DNA of 64,000 nt from positions 1,426,001 to 1,490,000 of the forward strand of contig NBBA01000003.1 in assembly GCA_002794785.1 (NCBI GenBank). The letters run 5' to 3'. The number at the start of each line of letters is the position of its first letter. Position 1 is the stretch's first letter. Positions 34,756 to 47,800 of this stretch are shown piece by piece. The notes under the pieces were generated by a model that had not been told where the DNA came from, did no database searches, and was given only the letters and a program-made list of their open reading frames with translations. The position numbers were made by a program, and so were the translations under genes. This stretch comes from Coniferiporia sulphurascens (lineage: Eukaryota > Basidiomycota > Agaricomycetes > Hymenochaetales > Hymenochaetaceae).

Positions 34756-35327
34756 TCTTGTGTTACAATTTTTCCCTTACTTTCCTCTACTATGTGCTGA
34801 CTCACTTCCTATTCGTCATCATCAGTCAGTGCAACTCCCCCATTTCTCTGCCTTACTCATCCTTACTCCGCCTTGCGCCATAAGACGCCATGAGGACGCC
34901 TTAATGCACCATCATGACGTGCTTTGCTTACTGATAGTCCTACTTGTATTACCAAGGTATTCCTTGGGTTTCCATGACCTTCCATAGTCTGGTAAACTAC
35001 CCTACACAGGCCGCTACAGTAGTAAACACATAGAGTAGCATATAAGCATGTAACTTCAGTAGCACAAGCCCCAAGCTTGTGCTCTTTGTTCATACAAGCC
35101 CATTATCTGCTACCACCAGTCCATTGTGTGCCGCTTGGCCATTAGGTGCTTCGTCGTAACCCGACTCACTATAGAAGCCCACCACGTCCACATCGCCGAT
35201 CAGGAAGCTCCTCGATGATCCCCCATCGACTTACGACATCTAGGAAGCCCTGTTGCCGTACCATCAGTTCTGACGATCAGGAAGCCCCGACATCAATCAC
35301 CACGTAACCGTTGAGCTTAACATCTTG
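34756..35327 (+). mobile_element. Solo LTR S1 (562 bp) in LINE L2
   Basis: 34761-35322, starting TGTTACAATTTTTCCC and ending GAGCTTAACA. The 5-bp duplication TCTTG lies on both sides (34756-34760, 35323-35327). It shares its sequence with S2-S5. No internal retrotransposon region remains, so this is the product of LTR-LTR recombination or a non-autonomous unit. Confidence 0.92.
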
Positions 35328-35775
35328 CTCTTCTGGAGCTCCCCCCAAGTGCACACTGGCTGGCTGCTGGGGACTTTAATCTCCACTCCATCCACTGGGA
35401 CCATGGCTCCCACTCTGCCAGTGACGCCCAAAAAGCGAGACCGCTTGAGCACTGGGCCGCCTCACACGCCATGCACCTCCTTAATCAGCCGGGCTTCGAT
35501 ACCCGGTGATGCCCTTCCACCCAATTCACTGAATCAGTCATTGACCTCACCTGGGCTTCCCCTTCTTTGGAAGACCTTGCTTTGGGCGATTCCTGGACAC
35601 AATTGTGGGATACTCCCTCCAGATCTGACCATGCTGTCATCACATGGTCCATCCCTCTGTCTTCTATGCCATACATCGACCCCTTCTCCCATCCGAAGTA
35701 TGATGACTCGTTGTCTACTGAATGGCTGGAAGCTCTCGATGCTCCTCTTACTGCCGCCTTTGCCCTTCCCGGCTC

Positions 35776-36344
35776 CACACTGTTAAGCTCAACAGTTACG
35801 AAGTGATCGATGTTGGATCTTCCTGATCGTCGGGACTGATGGTACAGCAACGGGGCTTCCTAGATGTCGTAAGTCGATGGATGATCGTCGGTGGGGCTTC
35901 CTGATCGATGATGTGGACGCGGTGGGCTTCTTATGGCGAGTCGGGTTACAACGAAGCGACTAATGGCCAGGCAGCGCACAGTAGACTGGTGGTAGCAGAT
36001 AATGGGCTTGTATAAACGAAGAGCACAAGCTTGGGGCTTGTGCTACTGAAGTTACATGCTTATATGCTACTCTATGTGTTTGCTACTGTAGCGACTTGGT
36101 TAGGTATGTTTACCAGACTATGGAACGTCATGGAAACTCAAGGAATGCCTTGGTAATACAAGTACGGTGATCAGTAAGCAAAGCACATCATGATGGTGCA
36201 ATAAGGCGTCATCATGGCGTCTTATGGTGTAAGGTGAATACAGATGAGTAAGGCAGAGAAATGGGGGAGTTGCACTGACTGATGATGATGAAGAGGAAGT
36301 GAGTCAGCGCATAAGGGAAAGTAGAGGAAAATTGTAACACACAC
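35776..36344 (-). mobile_element. Solo LTR S2 (559 bp) in LINE L2
   Basis: 35781-36339, in inverse orientation to S1 (begins TGTTAAGCTCAAC, ends AAAATTGTAACA). 5-bp duplication CACAC at 35776-35780 and 36340-36344. Confidence 0.92.
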
Positions 36345-38828
36345 CTCGCCTCCTTGACGTCAAAGTGGCCGCCATTCATGCCGCACTCGTCCTTGCCACT
36401 GATCTTTCTCACCCCCCCTCCACTCAGAAACTGGGGGGACACAAGGTCAAGTGGTGGGATGCCTCATGCCGTGCTCACATGGCTGCTTTGCGTGGAGCTA
36501 CTGTGGAGACTCATGCCATGCTCCGATGACAGTCAGCTGGCATCTTTCACCGCGCCAAGCATGCATGGGCTGACTCCTTTACAGCCACTGTTAAGCCGGA
36601 CAAAATCTGGCCTATGGCAAAATGGGCCATGGGATCGCGACGTGCTCCCATTCTGGCCCTTGTTACAGGTCAAACCTCTGCCAACTCTCCTGTGGAAAAG
36701 GCCTCAGCCTTTCAGGCAAAATACTTCGGTTCCCAGCCCTCCACCGCTGTCCCTCCAACATATTCTTTCATTGCTTCCCGCCCTATGCATGATCATGCCA
36801 TCCTTATGGAGGAGCTCGACCATGCCCTCAATCTCACTTCAAACTCCAGCACGCCGGGCATCACGGGTATTGGCTACCGGGCCCTCAAAAGCTTGCATGC
36901 CGCCCACAGCATCCCCCTACTCGCGCTCTATAATGAGTGCCTGTCCGCGGGCCACCATCCACGTCCATGGAAAGACGCCAAGGTGGTTATGCTTCGCAAG
37001 CTGAATAAGAAGGACCCCACCGCACTTAATGCGTACTGCCCCATCACGCTCAAGGAAACTATGGGCAAACTCCTCAAAAAGATCATCGCCAATCGCATCC
37101 AGTTCATTGCCAATGAACTTGGAGCGCTCCCCCCTTCCCAATATGGTACTCGACAAAAATCGGGCATATTGGATGCCGCTGCCGACCTTGTTAATGAAAT
37201 CGAGTCTGCCTGGTCTAAACACCACGTCACATCGGCCCTTGCAGTTGATGTCATGGGTTTCTTCCCTTCGGTACAACATCCTCGGTTAATGGCCATCCTC
37301 TCCGAACTCGGGTTCCCCCCACTCCTTATTTCCTGGGTACTCTCCTTTGTGTCAGATCATCAAGTCGCCCTGTCTTTTGACGGGTTCACGGACACTCTTA
37401 CCCCCATCTCTAACATGGGGGTACCACAAGGATCACCCATCTCCCCCATCCTGTCCGCACTTTTTGTGACAAGCCTCCTCACCTCTTTACAGGTCACTGA
37501 CCCCTTGGTGTTTGTTCGCACCTATGTGGATGACCACCTTCTGACTACCTCCTCAACTTCCATCGCTACCAACGTGGTGCGACTTGAGTAGGCTTACATC
37601 TCTTTCTCTTCGGTGTGCCATGCCCTCGGCCTCTCCCTGGATGACGACAAATCGGAACTCATCCATTGGACCTGACGACACGCACTCCATGAGGAATCCC
37701 TCACCTACCCTATCCACCTGCTGCGCCGGGGCCTCCCCCCGCTTCGCATCATTCCCTCCCGCCCCTTACGGTGGTTGGGTATCTTTTTCGACGCACAGTT
37801 GCTGTTTATGGTACACATTCAACGCATGTGCTTCAAAGCCATGTCTTCCCTACATGCCCTGGAACTCCTCGGCAATACCCTCCATGGCCTCAACCTGCTC
37901 CACCTTTGACGTCTCTATATTGGGTGCATCTTACCGGTCCTGCTCTGGGGCTCTCCCCTGTGGTTCACCAGAATTAGGCAAAAAGGCAAATGTGACAAAA
38001 TGACTTTAGTCCAGTCCACAGCATGTCACTGTATCCTCGGATCATGGTGCACATTCCCTCACGGCCCCTCTGAAGCCTTGGCCTCCATTTTGCCTATCCC
38101 ACTTCGTTTAGAGCACACCAAATCTCGTGCTGCTATTCGGTATCTCACCACTGCGCACACCCTTCTTCTCCTGCGCTCTGTGCACAAGGGCTCCATCACC
38201 ACCTCCTTCACTTCCTGGGTCCCCCCTGGGTGTGAGCGAGTTCCCCGCTACATTCGCCCTCCTTGGATCGCACTTACACCACTGCGGCATGTTAGCATCA
38301 ATCGGGTGATTGACCACTCCATCGAGGTACATGAGGCCCTTATCCAGTCCCATCATGGTCTTATTGACCAGCTGCGAACGGACCCCTCTCGCCTCCTTAT
38401 CTACACCGATGGCTCCCACAAGGGGTCGTCCCCATCCTCATACTCCGGCAGCAGCACCGGGGTGTGGTTCTACCGTGGTGAGGCTATCCTCACCCACGAA
38501 ACCTTCTTAGGCTCTACGGTCCACTCCACAGACTGTGAGCTCACTGCCATTGCCGACGCTGCTTGGTTGTTGGCCCACTCTTTCCAAATCCCTCCCGCCG
38601 TCTCTCAGGTGGAGCTCTACACTGACTGCGAGGTGGCTCTTACCCTCCTCGCCAACCCTTGTCCTGCCCCAGGTGTCTCCATCACCCTTCTTATTTGAAA
38701 GTGCCTCAAAGCTGCTACCAAGCACTTTCCCCATGTTAACTTCCATCTACATTGGGTCCCTGGCCACTCCGATGTCGAAGGCAATGAATTTGTGGATATC
38801 CTTGCCATGGGCATTGCGGACAACCCTC

Positions 38829-39400
38829 CTGTGTGTTAAGCTCAACAGTTACACGGTGATCGACGTCGGTGCTTCCTGATCATCGGGACTGGTGGTTACA
38901 GCAATGGGGCTTCCTAGATGTCGTAAGTCGAAGATGATCGTCGATGGGGCTTCCTGATCGATGATGTGGACACAGTAGGCTTCTTGTAGCGAGTCGGGTT
39001 ATGATGAAGTGACTAGTGGCACACTGGCACACAGTAGACTGGTGGTAGCAGATAATGGGCTTGTATGAACAAAGAACACAAGCTTAGGGCTTGTGCTACT
39101 GAAGTTACATGCTTATATGCTACTCTATGTGTTTGCTACTGTGGTGACTTGGTTAGGTATGTTTACCAGACAGTGGAAGGTCATGGAAACTCAAGGAAGG
39201 CCTTGGTAATACAAGTACGGTGATCAGTAAGCAAAGCATGTCATGATGGTGCAATAAGGCGTCATCATGGCGTCTTATGGCATAAGGCGAAATGGGGATG
39301 AGTAAGGCAGAGAAATGGGGGAGTTGCACTGACTAATGATGATGAAGAGGAAGTGAGTCAGTGCAGTAAGGGAATAGCAAAGGAAAATTGTAACACTGTG
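38829..39400 (-). mobile_element. Solo LTR S3 (562 bp) in LINE L2
   Basis: 38834-39395, same orientation as S2. 5-bp duplication CTGTG at 38829-38833 and 39396-39400. It interrupts ORF2 between RNase H and the C-terminal zinc motif. Confidence 0.92.
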
Positions 39401-40198
39401 GGCATGACACCATTCCCACCCACCATCTGCTTCCTTTGTGAAGCCGCCTCCACTTCAGTGCTCACAATGTGGAAATCCGACTGGGCTTTAGCCTGTCGAA
39501 CTCACAAGGGAACGTCTGACGCCCACTCTATGGGCGCAGGCCTTACCCCCTCCACTAAGCCGACCTCTCTCATGCAGAACCTCTCTTTGGGCCGCCGCAC
39601 AAAGTGCAAAGTTTTCCGGACCCTCCTTGGTCACGCCAGCTTTGGCACATACTTCAGACATATTCTGGGATGCGACTCACAATGTCCCTACTGCAACATC
39701 CCCAAGACTCGAGCCCATCTCTTGCTCTCCTGCCCCAACACCCTCGCCGCCCGTAAGGCAGTGTGGAAAACCCCGTTGCCCTCCTCGGAAGCCAAATGGT
39801 TCTCCAAGGACAGACTCCCCCTACTGGCTTCTTTCCTGGACTCCCACCCTGCCTTCAAGGCAGAGCCCATCCTCGTCTTTGACCTGGGTGGTCCCACTAT
39901 TGTTGCCATCTCTGACTCAGGTTTCGCTGTCGGCAACTGAGCAGAGGCGTCTCTTTCTTATCCCTTTACATTGTCCCCCTTCCAGGACAACTCCCCTCTC
40001 TGCTTCACAGCAACCCGCTATTATTTGTGCTCTATATAACAACTACCCTCTCACTAAATACAGGGGCCTAAAGGCCCCTGGAGCGTATTTTGTACTAGAT
40101 AGTCATGACGTGCTATAGAAATGCATTTAAAAAAAAAAAAAGGCTTATCAAGTAAATTCACGGTCACACTTTGGGTGATGGGAAATACCTTCTATATA

Positions 40199-40448
40199 CA
40201 GACATGCCACATCTAAAATGGAAGGTGTTTCACATCCCCATTCTACAATTAAAAAATTAGTGGAAGTACTCGCTATTAGTGTCAATGTCTCTTATGCTGT
40301 GTCTTTGATGGAGATTAATGTACCTTGTAGCACTGTGAATTTTCCATTTTGTAGTTTATAGGCTTGTTAAATAAATTCTCAGACATATCTTGGGTTATGC
40401 GAAACACCTTCTATTTATGGGTGCAGCATAACTAAATATATCCACCTG
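40199..40448. mobile_element. MITE1 copy b, damaged left end
   Basis: The right end is intact (GCAGCATAACTAAATATATCCACCTG, followed by TA at 40449-40450). The body matches the 58-kb MITE1 (AAAATGGAAGGTGTTTCAC, TTAGTGGAAGTACTCGCTAT, AGGCTTGTTAAATAAATTC). The left terminal repeat has lost about 15 bp (CAGACATGCCACATC). It abuts the remnant right half of copy a. Confidence 0.65.
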
Positions 40449-40481
40449 TACATGAATAGCCTATGCATTTTAAGAGAAACT

Positions 40482-40705
40482 ATGTTAATATATGTGGGGA
40501 GCCCACATAGAGTGGAGAGGCGAAGCTATGCACACGGCTTAATCCTAGTTGAGCAAGGGAATGGCCTTTTTTCGAGGCTTGCTTGAGGGGCAAGAGGATG
40601 TTCTCACGGGGGGGGGCCGCACAGCATCAAGCTACCGCTGACTAAGCTAGCTTTTTGAGAGCCCCTAACCGGATAACTGGAGGGCTTCGCCCCCCAATCA
40701 ACTGT
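40482..40705. repeat. Dispersed repeat of about 230 bp, copy 2
   Basis: Same unit as 16449-16685. It includes a G8 run near 40609-40617 and ends GGAGGGCTTCGCCCCCCAATC. A short related tail (GGAGGCTTCACCCCCCAATT) also occurs at 53580-53600, upstream of the four-TM gene. Confidence 0.65.
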
Positions 40706-40899
40706 ATGTGATATCCCAGGAAAAAAACAACACTGGCAGAAGCCATAAATACACCTTACCCGACTCATCATTTGTCCACTCATCCTACTCGACCTCGCCG
40801 CGGCCCTGCCAATACACTGGTACATCGTTTCGTCACGTCCGCATCAAAAAAACCTCACTGATACACGACTTATGGCTCCAAATTGTGCGCATACGGCAC

Positions 40900-42677
40900 T
40901 CAAGGCTCGCTCGTAAGAGTGACTTCGAACTTTTGAATAGCAGGAAGTTGTCAGTAAAAGTCACATCTTTCCGACAACTCTAGATGGCTTCATACCTGAT
41001 CCCCAGGCAGCGCTTGGAACGGCGTGTTTATCGACATACAGTATGCTTGCTCTAGCTGTTTGACATAGGCCTTCTTGAGACCTATAAAGAGCTTCGCGGA
41101 GATCGCCCCAGAGATTGCCACCGAAGCGATATAGTGGGTATTAATATAGAGCTGCATCATTTGTAAGCTCATTCGAACTCTACAATGTACGACCAATGTG
41201 TAACGCACAAACCCTGAACCCAAAGGATAAAGGACAACTCCCAGTCCATAAATTGCAGCGATTCTGCTGAAAAAGTCAGCCCACGTCGGCCCAATTGAAT
41301 TGGGGCGGTAGTTCGCACGTAGCAAAATAAATAAAATTCCCGTAGATAAGGGCTCTCATTATGGCGGATCGTCTGACTTGTCCAGATGGAGCTGATCTTC
41401 CCAACTTCCAGTACTTCAGGAAAGTCAATATGAACGTTATGCTCTCGACGAGAAGAAGCGGGACCCAGGCGAAGGGAACAAAGCCTAAGGTAATAGTTTA
41501 TGATCAACTCAGACTGACGTCGTCTAAGAGACTCACCAGATTCGAAGATGACGCTCAGAACAACGAAAGTGGCCAGAGCACATATATCCAGGACAACGAG
41601 GGCCCACAACAACACTCTTTTGTTATCGTATATTGCATATGCTCTGAGCTGCAGAAGCACTGGATCGAAGTATTTCAGTCTATTGGACATCAACAGGGAG
41701 ACACGCAATGTCACCGATGGAAGCTAATAATATGATCGATCCCATTATGGATGTTGACGTTGGAATAATTTCAAGAGCAGGATCTGAAGGCTCAATCGTA
41801 TCTACATTCAAAGGATGAATTGGTTCACCTACCGCCGAAGAAACTGCAAAGGGAATGAGCTATAATTTTTCTCTTCGTTTGTAACAAGAGACAACCCACA
41901 AGGGTAAAGTTTCCGGCTGTGCCTTCTGTCATTGCAAAGGTAAATAATGAGAGTCCTAGATTAACGGATATCGCTTCTCACAAAAAGTGGCAGGATTTGA
42001 TCTAGCGCCCGAAAGTACATGGCTAGCACAGGTTACATATGTCAGTGCTCTGGTGTTCATTCATGTCATAAACGTACTTGAATCGATTCTGTGTCACGAG
42101 ATAGCTTAGTCCGTTCATTCCAGATAATGATTAAAAAACGACTTGCATGAGGCAAGGCAGGGGCAAATATCTTGCCTGGTTGTGGTGTGTTAGATCAGGA
42201 GTTGCGAACTTGAAGGAGGAAAACAACACGGTACCACAATATAGATGAACGATCCCATAGTCCATTTCCTTGTCTTCGAGTAGTTAGAGCGTGCAGTTGG
42301 TTACCCAAATGGTACAGCCTACCCAGACAAATTCAACCTTACCAACCCATTGACTAAGATTAACTTGAAGGCAGTCATGATGGATAATAAATGCAACGAA
42401 CCTCGTCCGCGATGGTCAGAACTGGAATGTGGCCGGGTAAGGATCAGCGTATGGTTTCGCGAATAAGGATCATATATCGGCCCACCAAAGTTGTAAGAGA
42501 ATGCAGATAGGATAGCGCCTAATTATAGTACATATTCGTGTCAATAGAGGAGACTTTGGTGGATATGAAACGAAGCGTGCATTCGAGTAGGGAGCTTGTT
42601 TTAACGTTGCGCAAGTACTCTTCTAGGAGTTGGAGTTCGTATTGGGTCCAAGAATATGGGTCTAGTGTCGAGCTCAT
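40900..42677 (-). CDS. DUF6533-family multi-TM protein, copy F
   Basis: The start ATG at 42677 gives MSSTLDPYSWTQYELQLLEE (as in E). The DUF6533 core acceptor is intact (GGTAAG|GTTGAATTTGTCTGG), followed by RKWTMGSFIYIV and RYLPLPCLMQVV. Middle exons: LLQLRAYAIYDNKRVLLWAL near 41640, the VESITF exon near 41430, MRALIYGNFIYFA near 41350. The 3' part reads SVAISGAISAKLFIGLKKAY and INTPFQALPGDQ; the last exon ends VTLTSEP at 40900. A 257-bp element sits 77 bp upstream of the ATG, inside the conserved promoter block. Function unknown. Confidence 0.64.
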
Positions 42678-42748
42678 GTGCAGAAAGGGTCGAATTAGGA
42701 GCTCACAGCAGGGATGAGGGTGGGGACTTGGGAGTTGTGAGGGGAAGG

Positions 42749-43015
42749 CGGGGTATTAAATAAATATAACTAACGAAATAATTATAGTATGTGGTCATAT
42801 GATTAACCACCTTACTAAGTGAACGATAATGCAACGATAACGCCATACGATATAGGAGCTAGATAGTTATAGTAGTACTAGCCCACAGAATGTGTATATA
42901 AGGGGAGCTGGTCTCGCCCTAGAAATACATCAGTTTATGCTGATAACCCACCTTGCCTGAACAACACCACTGCACCTCATCGTCTACCACAACGTGCATA
43001 GATTTTAAGACGGGG
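42749..43015 (+). mobile_element. 257-bp LTR-like element in the promoter of copy F
   Basis: 42754-43010, bounded by TATTAAATAAATATAAC and GATTTTAAGA, with the 5-bp duplication CGGGG on each side (42749-42753, 43011-43015). A second copy of exactly the same length is at 50718-50974. Inside is GTATATAAGG followed by GAGCTGGTCTC, a TATA-like promoter as in LTR U3/R regions, and the conserved CACTGCACCTCATCGTCTAC. The ends are not TG...CA but form weak inverted repeats (TATTAAAT / TCTTAAAA). Solo LTR of a divergent family is the best guess. Confidence 0.8.
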
Positions 43016-44330
43016 TTTAAGTACACCAATTGTTGACCCAACCAGATTCACTGTGGTTTCCGTATATCGCATCGCCATCTCAGTTTTACTCTAGGAGCTG
43101 TGGTCATCTTCCTCTTCAAGAACGATGTAAAGTGGTCGTCCGCATTCACTGGTGGTCGCCAACAACATTGATATGATTTAGCAAGAAAGGCCTACTGTTA
43201 CTGCAAAGCAGGACCAGAAGTTCACATCGTTGTTTGATCTGCATCCCGCCACATTGTAAACAGTAATCTACGACTCGGATTCAGTAGTAGTAAATGCCTC
43301 CTGAGGCAGACTTCCGACAAAAACGGACAACATGATGATACTAGTACCGACTTGGTCCGCATGCCAGCGGATCTTTGGAGGTCAGATAACGACCATGTGG
43401 AGAAATACAAGAGGTCCAATACAATGTGAAGTATCAGTATATCAGCCTTCTCGCTTCGCACCATCTCGATGTTGCGGTCATTATTATTCCATTAATCATG
43501 ACAATGCGAGGTTTCTGGGTCAGGGTGTGGAAAGTTGCCACCGGCGTTGACCAGCGTGCGGTTCCCGATTAGTACCAGACATGTACATGTTGGAGTTGAT
43601 ATCTCTTTGTTTTTTTTTTGTTTTTTTTGAATGCATTTCTATAGCACATCATGACTATCTAGTACAAAATACGCTCCAGGGGCCTTTAGGCCCCTGTATT
43701 GTGTGAGATGGTAGTTGGTATAGAGAGTAAACTAATAAGTGGATGCCAGAAGCAGAGATGGGAATGCGGGTAAGCATAGAAACGGGAGGGTGTCATCTGC
43801 TTAGTTGCCTATGGCAAAGCCAGATGTGGATATGGAGACGGTAGTGGGGCCACCTGGGTCAAAGACGAGGATGGGGTCGGCCTCAAAGGCGGGGGAGATG
43901 GCCAGGAATTTGGCAAGGCTGGGAAGCCCTTCTTTCGAGTACCATTGGTCCTCAGTGGAGGGGATAGGAGTAGTCCACGCAGCTTTACGCTTGGCAAGGG
44001 TGGAAGGGCATGACAGCAGGAGGTGAGCCCACGTCTTGGGGACGTTGCAGTAAGGGCAAAGGGGGTTGTGTCCCGGAATGCGACCATAGTACGTGCCAAA
44101 GCCAGCATGTCCTAGGAGGGTCCGGAAAACTTTGCACTGAGTGCGGCAACCGAGTTTGGTGTTCTGCATGAGAGCAGTCGGCTTAGTGGAGGGGGTGAGG
44201 GTGGTGCCCATGGCATAGGCGTCAGATGAGCCCCGGTGGAGGTGACAGGCCGAAGCTCAGTCAGTTTTCCACTTGGAAAGCACCGACGAAGAGGCAGCTT
44301 CCTGGAGGAAGCAGATCGTGGGTGGGAATG

Positions 44331-44899
44331 GATGGTGTTACAATTTTCCTTTACTTTCCCTTATTGCGCTGACTCACTTCCTCTTCATCATCATCAGTCA
44401 GCACAACTCCCCCATTTCTCTTCCTTACTCATCCTTATTCACCTTGCACCATAAGATGCCATGATGATGCCATATCGCATCACCATGACGTGCTTTGCTT
44501 ACTGACACCTCAACATGTATTACCAAGACCTCCCTTGGGTTTCCATGACCTTCCATAGCCATGTAAACGACCCTACACACGACCCTACAGTAGCAAACAC
44601 TTAGAGTAGCATATAAGCATGTAATGTTGGTAGCACAAGTCTTAAGCTTGTGCTCTTTGTTCATACAAGCCCATTATCTGCTCCTCACCAGTCTACTGTG
44701 TGCCTACTGGTCATCAGCTGCTTCGTCGTAACCCGACTCTTCTAAGAAGCCTACCACATCCACATTGTCGATCAGGAAGCCCCATTGCTGATCACCTTCG
44801 ACTTACGACATCTAGGAAGCCCCATTGCCGTACTACCAGTCCCAATGATCAGGAAGCCCCGACATCGATCACCATGTAACTGTTGAGCTTAACAGATGG
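44331..44899 (+). mobile_element. Solo LTR S4 (559 bp) in LINE L3
   Basis: 44336-44894 (TGTTACAATTTTCC...GAGCTTAACA), 5-bp duplication GATGG at 44331-44335 and 44895-44899. Same family and orientation as S1. Confidence 0.92.
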
Positions 44900-47800
44900 G
44901 TCCCCAGGGGAGGGTGATCGGCGATACCTGTGGTGAGAATGTCAGCAAATTCATTTCCTTCGACGTCTGAGTGACCTGGGACCCAATGTAAATATATTTG
45001 AACATTGGGAAGGCACTTAGTGGCGGCCTTAAGGTAACGACGGATGAGGATGGCGACATTAATGCTGGGTGCCTGGTGGGGGTCGGTGAGGAGGTTAAGG
45101 GCAACCTCGCAGTTGGTGTATATCTCCACTTTGGTGACAGGAGTGGGGATGGATTGAGAGTGGGCCAATAGCCATGCGGCATCGGCCAAGGCGGCGAGTT
45201 CGCAGTCCATAGCATGGACCTGGGAACCTAAATATGTTTTGCAGGTGAGAAACGCTTCTCCACGATAGAACCAAACGCTGGAGTACAAGACAGGGGACGA
45301 GCCTTTACGGGACCCATCGGTGTAGATGAGGAGACGAGATGGGTCTGATTGCAGCCAGTCAATAAGACCTTTATGTGACTGTACGAGGGCGTCCCATGCT
45401 TCCTGAGAGTGATCAATAGCCCTATCTATGTGAACGTGTTGCAGAGGCGGGAGAGCGATCCACGGTGGGCGAGTATATCGGGGAACTCATTCGCATCCGG
45501 GGGGAACCCAGGAAACGAAGGAGGAAGTGATAGTGCCCTTCCGTGGGGTGCGGAGGGGTGAGAGGGTGTGGGTGGTGGTAAGGTACCGAATGGCTGCCCG
45601 GGATTTGGTACACTCTAGATGGAGGGGGATGGGGAGAATGGACGCCAGAACTTCTGAGGGGCTGCGGGGTGATGTCCGCCAGGAACTGAGGATCTGGCAG
45701 CACGCTGCAGACTGAACGAGAGTCATTTTGTCACATTTACCTTTCTGACGAATGCTGGTGTACCACAGGGGAGAACCCCAGGTGAGGACAGGCAAAACGC
45801 AGCCGATATAGAGTCATCAGAGATGGAGTGGGGAGAGACCACATAGTGTATTGCCGAGGAGTTCCAGGGCATGGAGGGTAGACATGGCTTTTAGACACAT
45901 GCGTTGAATGTGTACCATGAACGAAAGCTGGGCGTCGAAGAAGATTCCCAGCCACTGCAGAGGGCGGGAGGGAACAATTCGAAGGGGCGGGTGGCCCCAT
46001 CGCAGCAGATGTATCGGGTGAAGAAGGGCGTCTTCGCGGAGGCCATGTTGACGGGTCCAATGGATGAGCTCTGACTTGTCGTCATCCAGGGAGAGGCCGA
46101 GGGCATGGCAGGCTGCGGAGAAGGAGAGGTAAGCCTGCTCAAGTCGCGCCACGTTAGTGGTAATGGAGGGTGAGGAGGTGGTAATGGAGGGCAAGGAGGT
46201 GGTAAGGAGATGGTTGTCAACATAGGCACGAACGAGGACCAGAGGGTCAGTTACCTGGAGAGAGGTGAGGAGGCTAGTTGCGAAAAGCGCAGACAGGATG
46301 GGGGAGATGGGTGAGCCTTGGGGAACCCTGACATTAGGAATGGGGGAGAGCACGTTGGTGAAGCTGTCAAAGGACAGCGCGACCTGGCATTCGGATACAA
46401 AGGAAAGAACCCATGAGCACAGGAGAGGGGGGAAGCCCAGTTCAGAGAGGACCACGAGAAGATGAGGGTGTTGTACGGATGGAAAGAAACCTGCCACATC
46501 CACCGCTAATGTGGTAGTGATGTGATGTTTCGTCCATGCTGTCTCGATCTCATTGACGAGGTCTGTAGTGGCATCCAGGACGCCCGATTTTTGGCAGGTG
46601 CCATACTGGGAAGGGGGAAGCACACCTAGTTCGTTGGCAATGAACTGGATGTGGTTGGCGATGATCTTCTCAAGGAGTTTGCCCATGGTTTCCTCGAGCG
46701 TGATGGGGCAGTATGCGTTGAGTGCGGTAGGGTCTTTCTTGTTCAGCTTGCAAAGCATCACCACTTTGGCATCCTTCCAAGGACGTGGGTGGTGGCCCAC
46801 TGTGAGGCACTCATTAAAGAGTTGTAGCAGGGGGACACTGTGCATGGCATGCAGGCTTTTGAGGGCCTGGTAACCAATACCAGTGATGCTGGGGGAGCTG
46901 GAGTTCGAAGTGAGAGCGAGGGTGTGGTCAAGTTCCTCCATGAGGATGGGATGATCGTGCATGGGGTGGGCGCTGACAAATGAGTATGACGGCGGGGGGG
47001 CGGCAGAGGGGGCGGTACCGAAGTACTTTGTGTGGAAGGCCGAGGCTTTCTCTGCAGGGGAGTTTGCGGTGGACTGACCAACCACTAGGGCCGGGATAGG
47101 GGCACAGCAAGTGCCCATGGCCCATTTCGCCATTGGCCAGATTTTGTCCGGCTTGATGGAATCTGTGAAGGAATCAGCCCACGTGCGCTTGGCGCAACGG
47201 AAGACACTGGCCGACTGATGTCGGAGTGCGGGTTGCGTCGCTGGGGAAGCCGAGGTCAAAGCAGTCATGTGTGCATGACAGGAGGCATCCCACCACTTGA
47301 CCTTGTGACTCCCAGCCTTCTGAGTGGAGGGGGGGTGTGAGGAATCAGTGGTGAAGACAAGGGCCGTGTGGATGGCCGCTACTTTGATATCAAGAAGGTG
47401 AGGTGTGGAGCTGGGGAGGGTGAAGGCGGCAGTAAGCGGTAAGTCGAGTGCTTCCAACCATTCAGTAGAGAGTGAATCATCATACCGGGGGCATAGGAAG
47501 GGGTCGACGTATGGCGTAGAAGAGAGGGGAACAGACCAGGTGATAACCGCGTGGTCAGAGCCAGAGGGGGAGTCCCACAATCGTGTCCATGAATCGCTCA
47601 AAGTGAGGTCTTCCAAAGAAGGGGAAGCCCAGGCTAAATCGATCATGGATTCTGTGAATTGGGTGGAAGCGCGGCACCGGGTATTGAAGCCCAGTTGGTT
47701 GATGAGGTGCATAGTGTGAGAGGCAGCCCAGAGCTCCAGGGGGCGTGCTTTTTGGGTGTCGCTAGCAGAGTGGGTGCCATGGTCCCAGTGGATGGAGTGG

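Larger units (their letters stand above)
34322..39940 (+). pseudogene. LINE L2 ORF2, interrupted by three solo LTRs
   Basis: ATG at 34322 inside the ATGAGTAG overlap. Pieces in order: endonuclease (QHNIATSHVHIEVLIHSF onward) up to 34760, its C-terminal part from 35323, linker from 36340, RT (GVPQGSPISP, TYVDDHLL) to about 37590, RNase H (IYTDGSHKG) to 38833, and the C-terminal zinc motif (CPYCNIPKTRAHLLLSC) to 39940. Premature stops are mostly TGA or TAG where L1 has CGA or CAG (for example 37589-37591 and 37672-37674), pointing to C-to-T decay. Confidence 0.88.
32007..40155 (+). mobile_element. LINE L2, full-length but split by three solo LTRs
   Basis: A 15-bp target duplication AGGCTTATCAAGTAA lies at 32007-32021 and 40141-40155; poly(A) is at 40128-40140. 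Element pieces: 32022-34760, 35323-35780, 36340-38833 and 39396-40140. Removing the solo LTRs restores a collinear LINE. ORF1 spans 32081-34329 and ORF2 34322-39940, with several stops and frameshifts. It lies head-to-head with L1, with about 460 bp of MITE sequence between their 5' ends. Confidence 0.92.
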
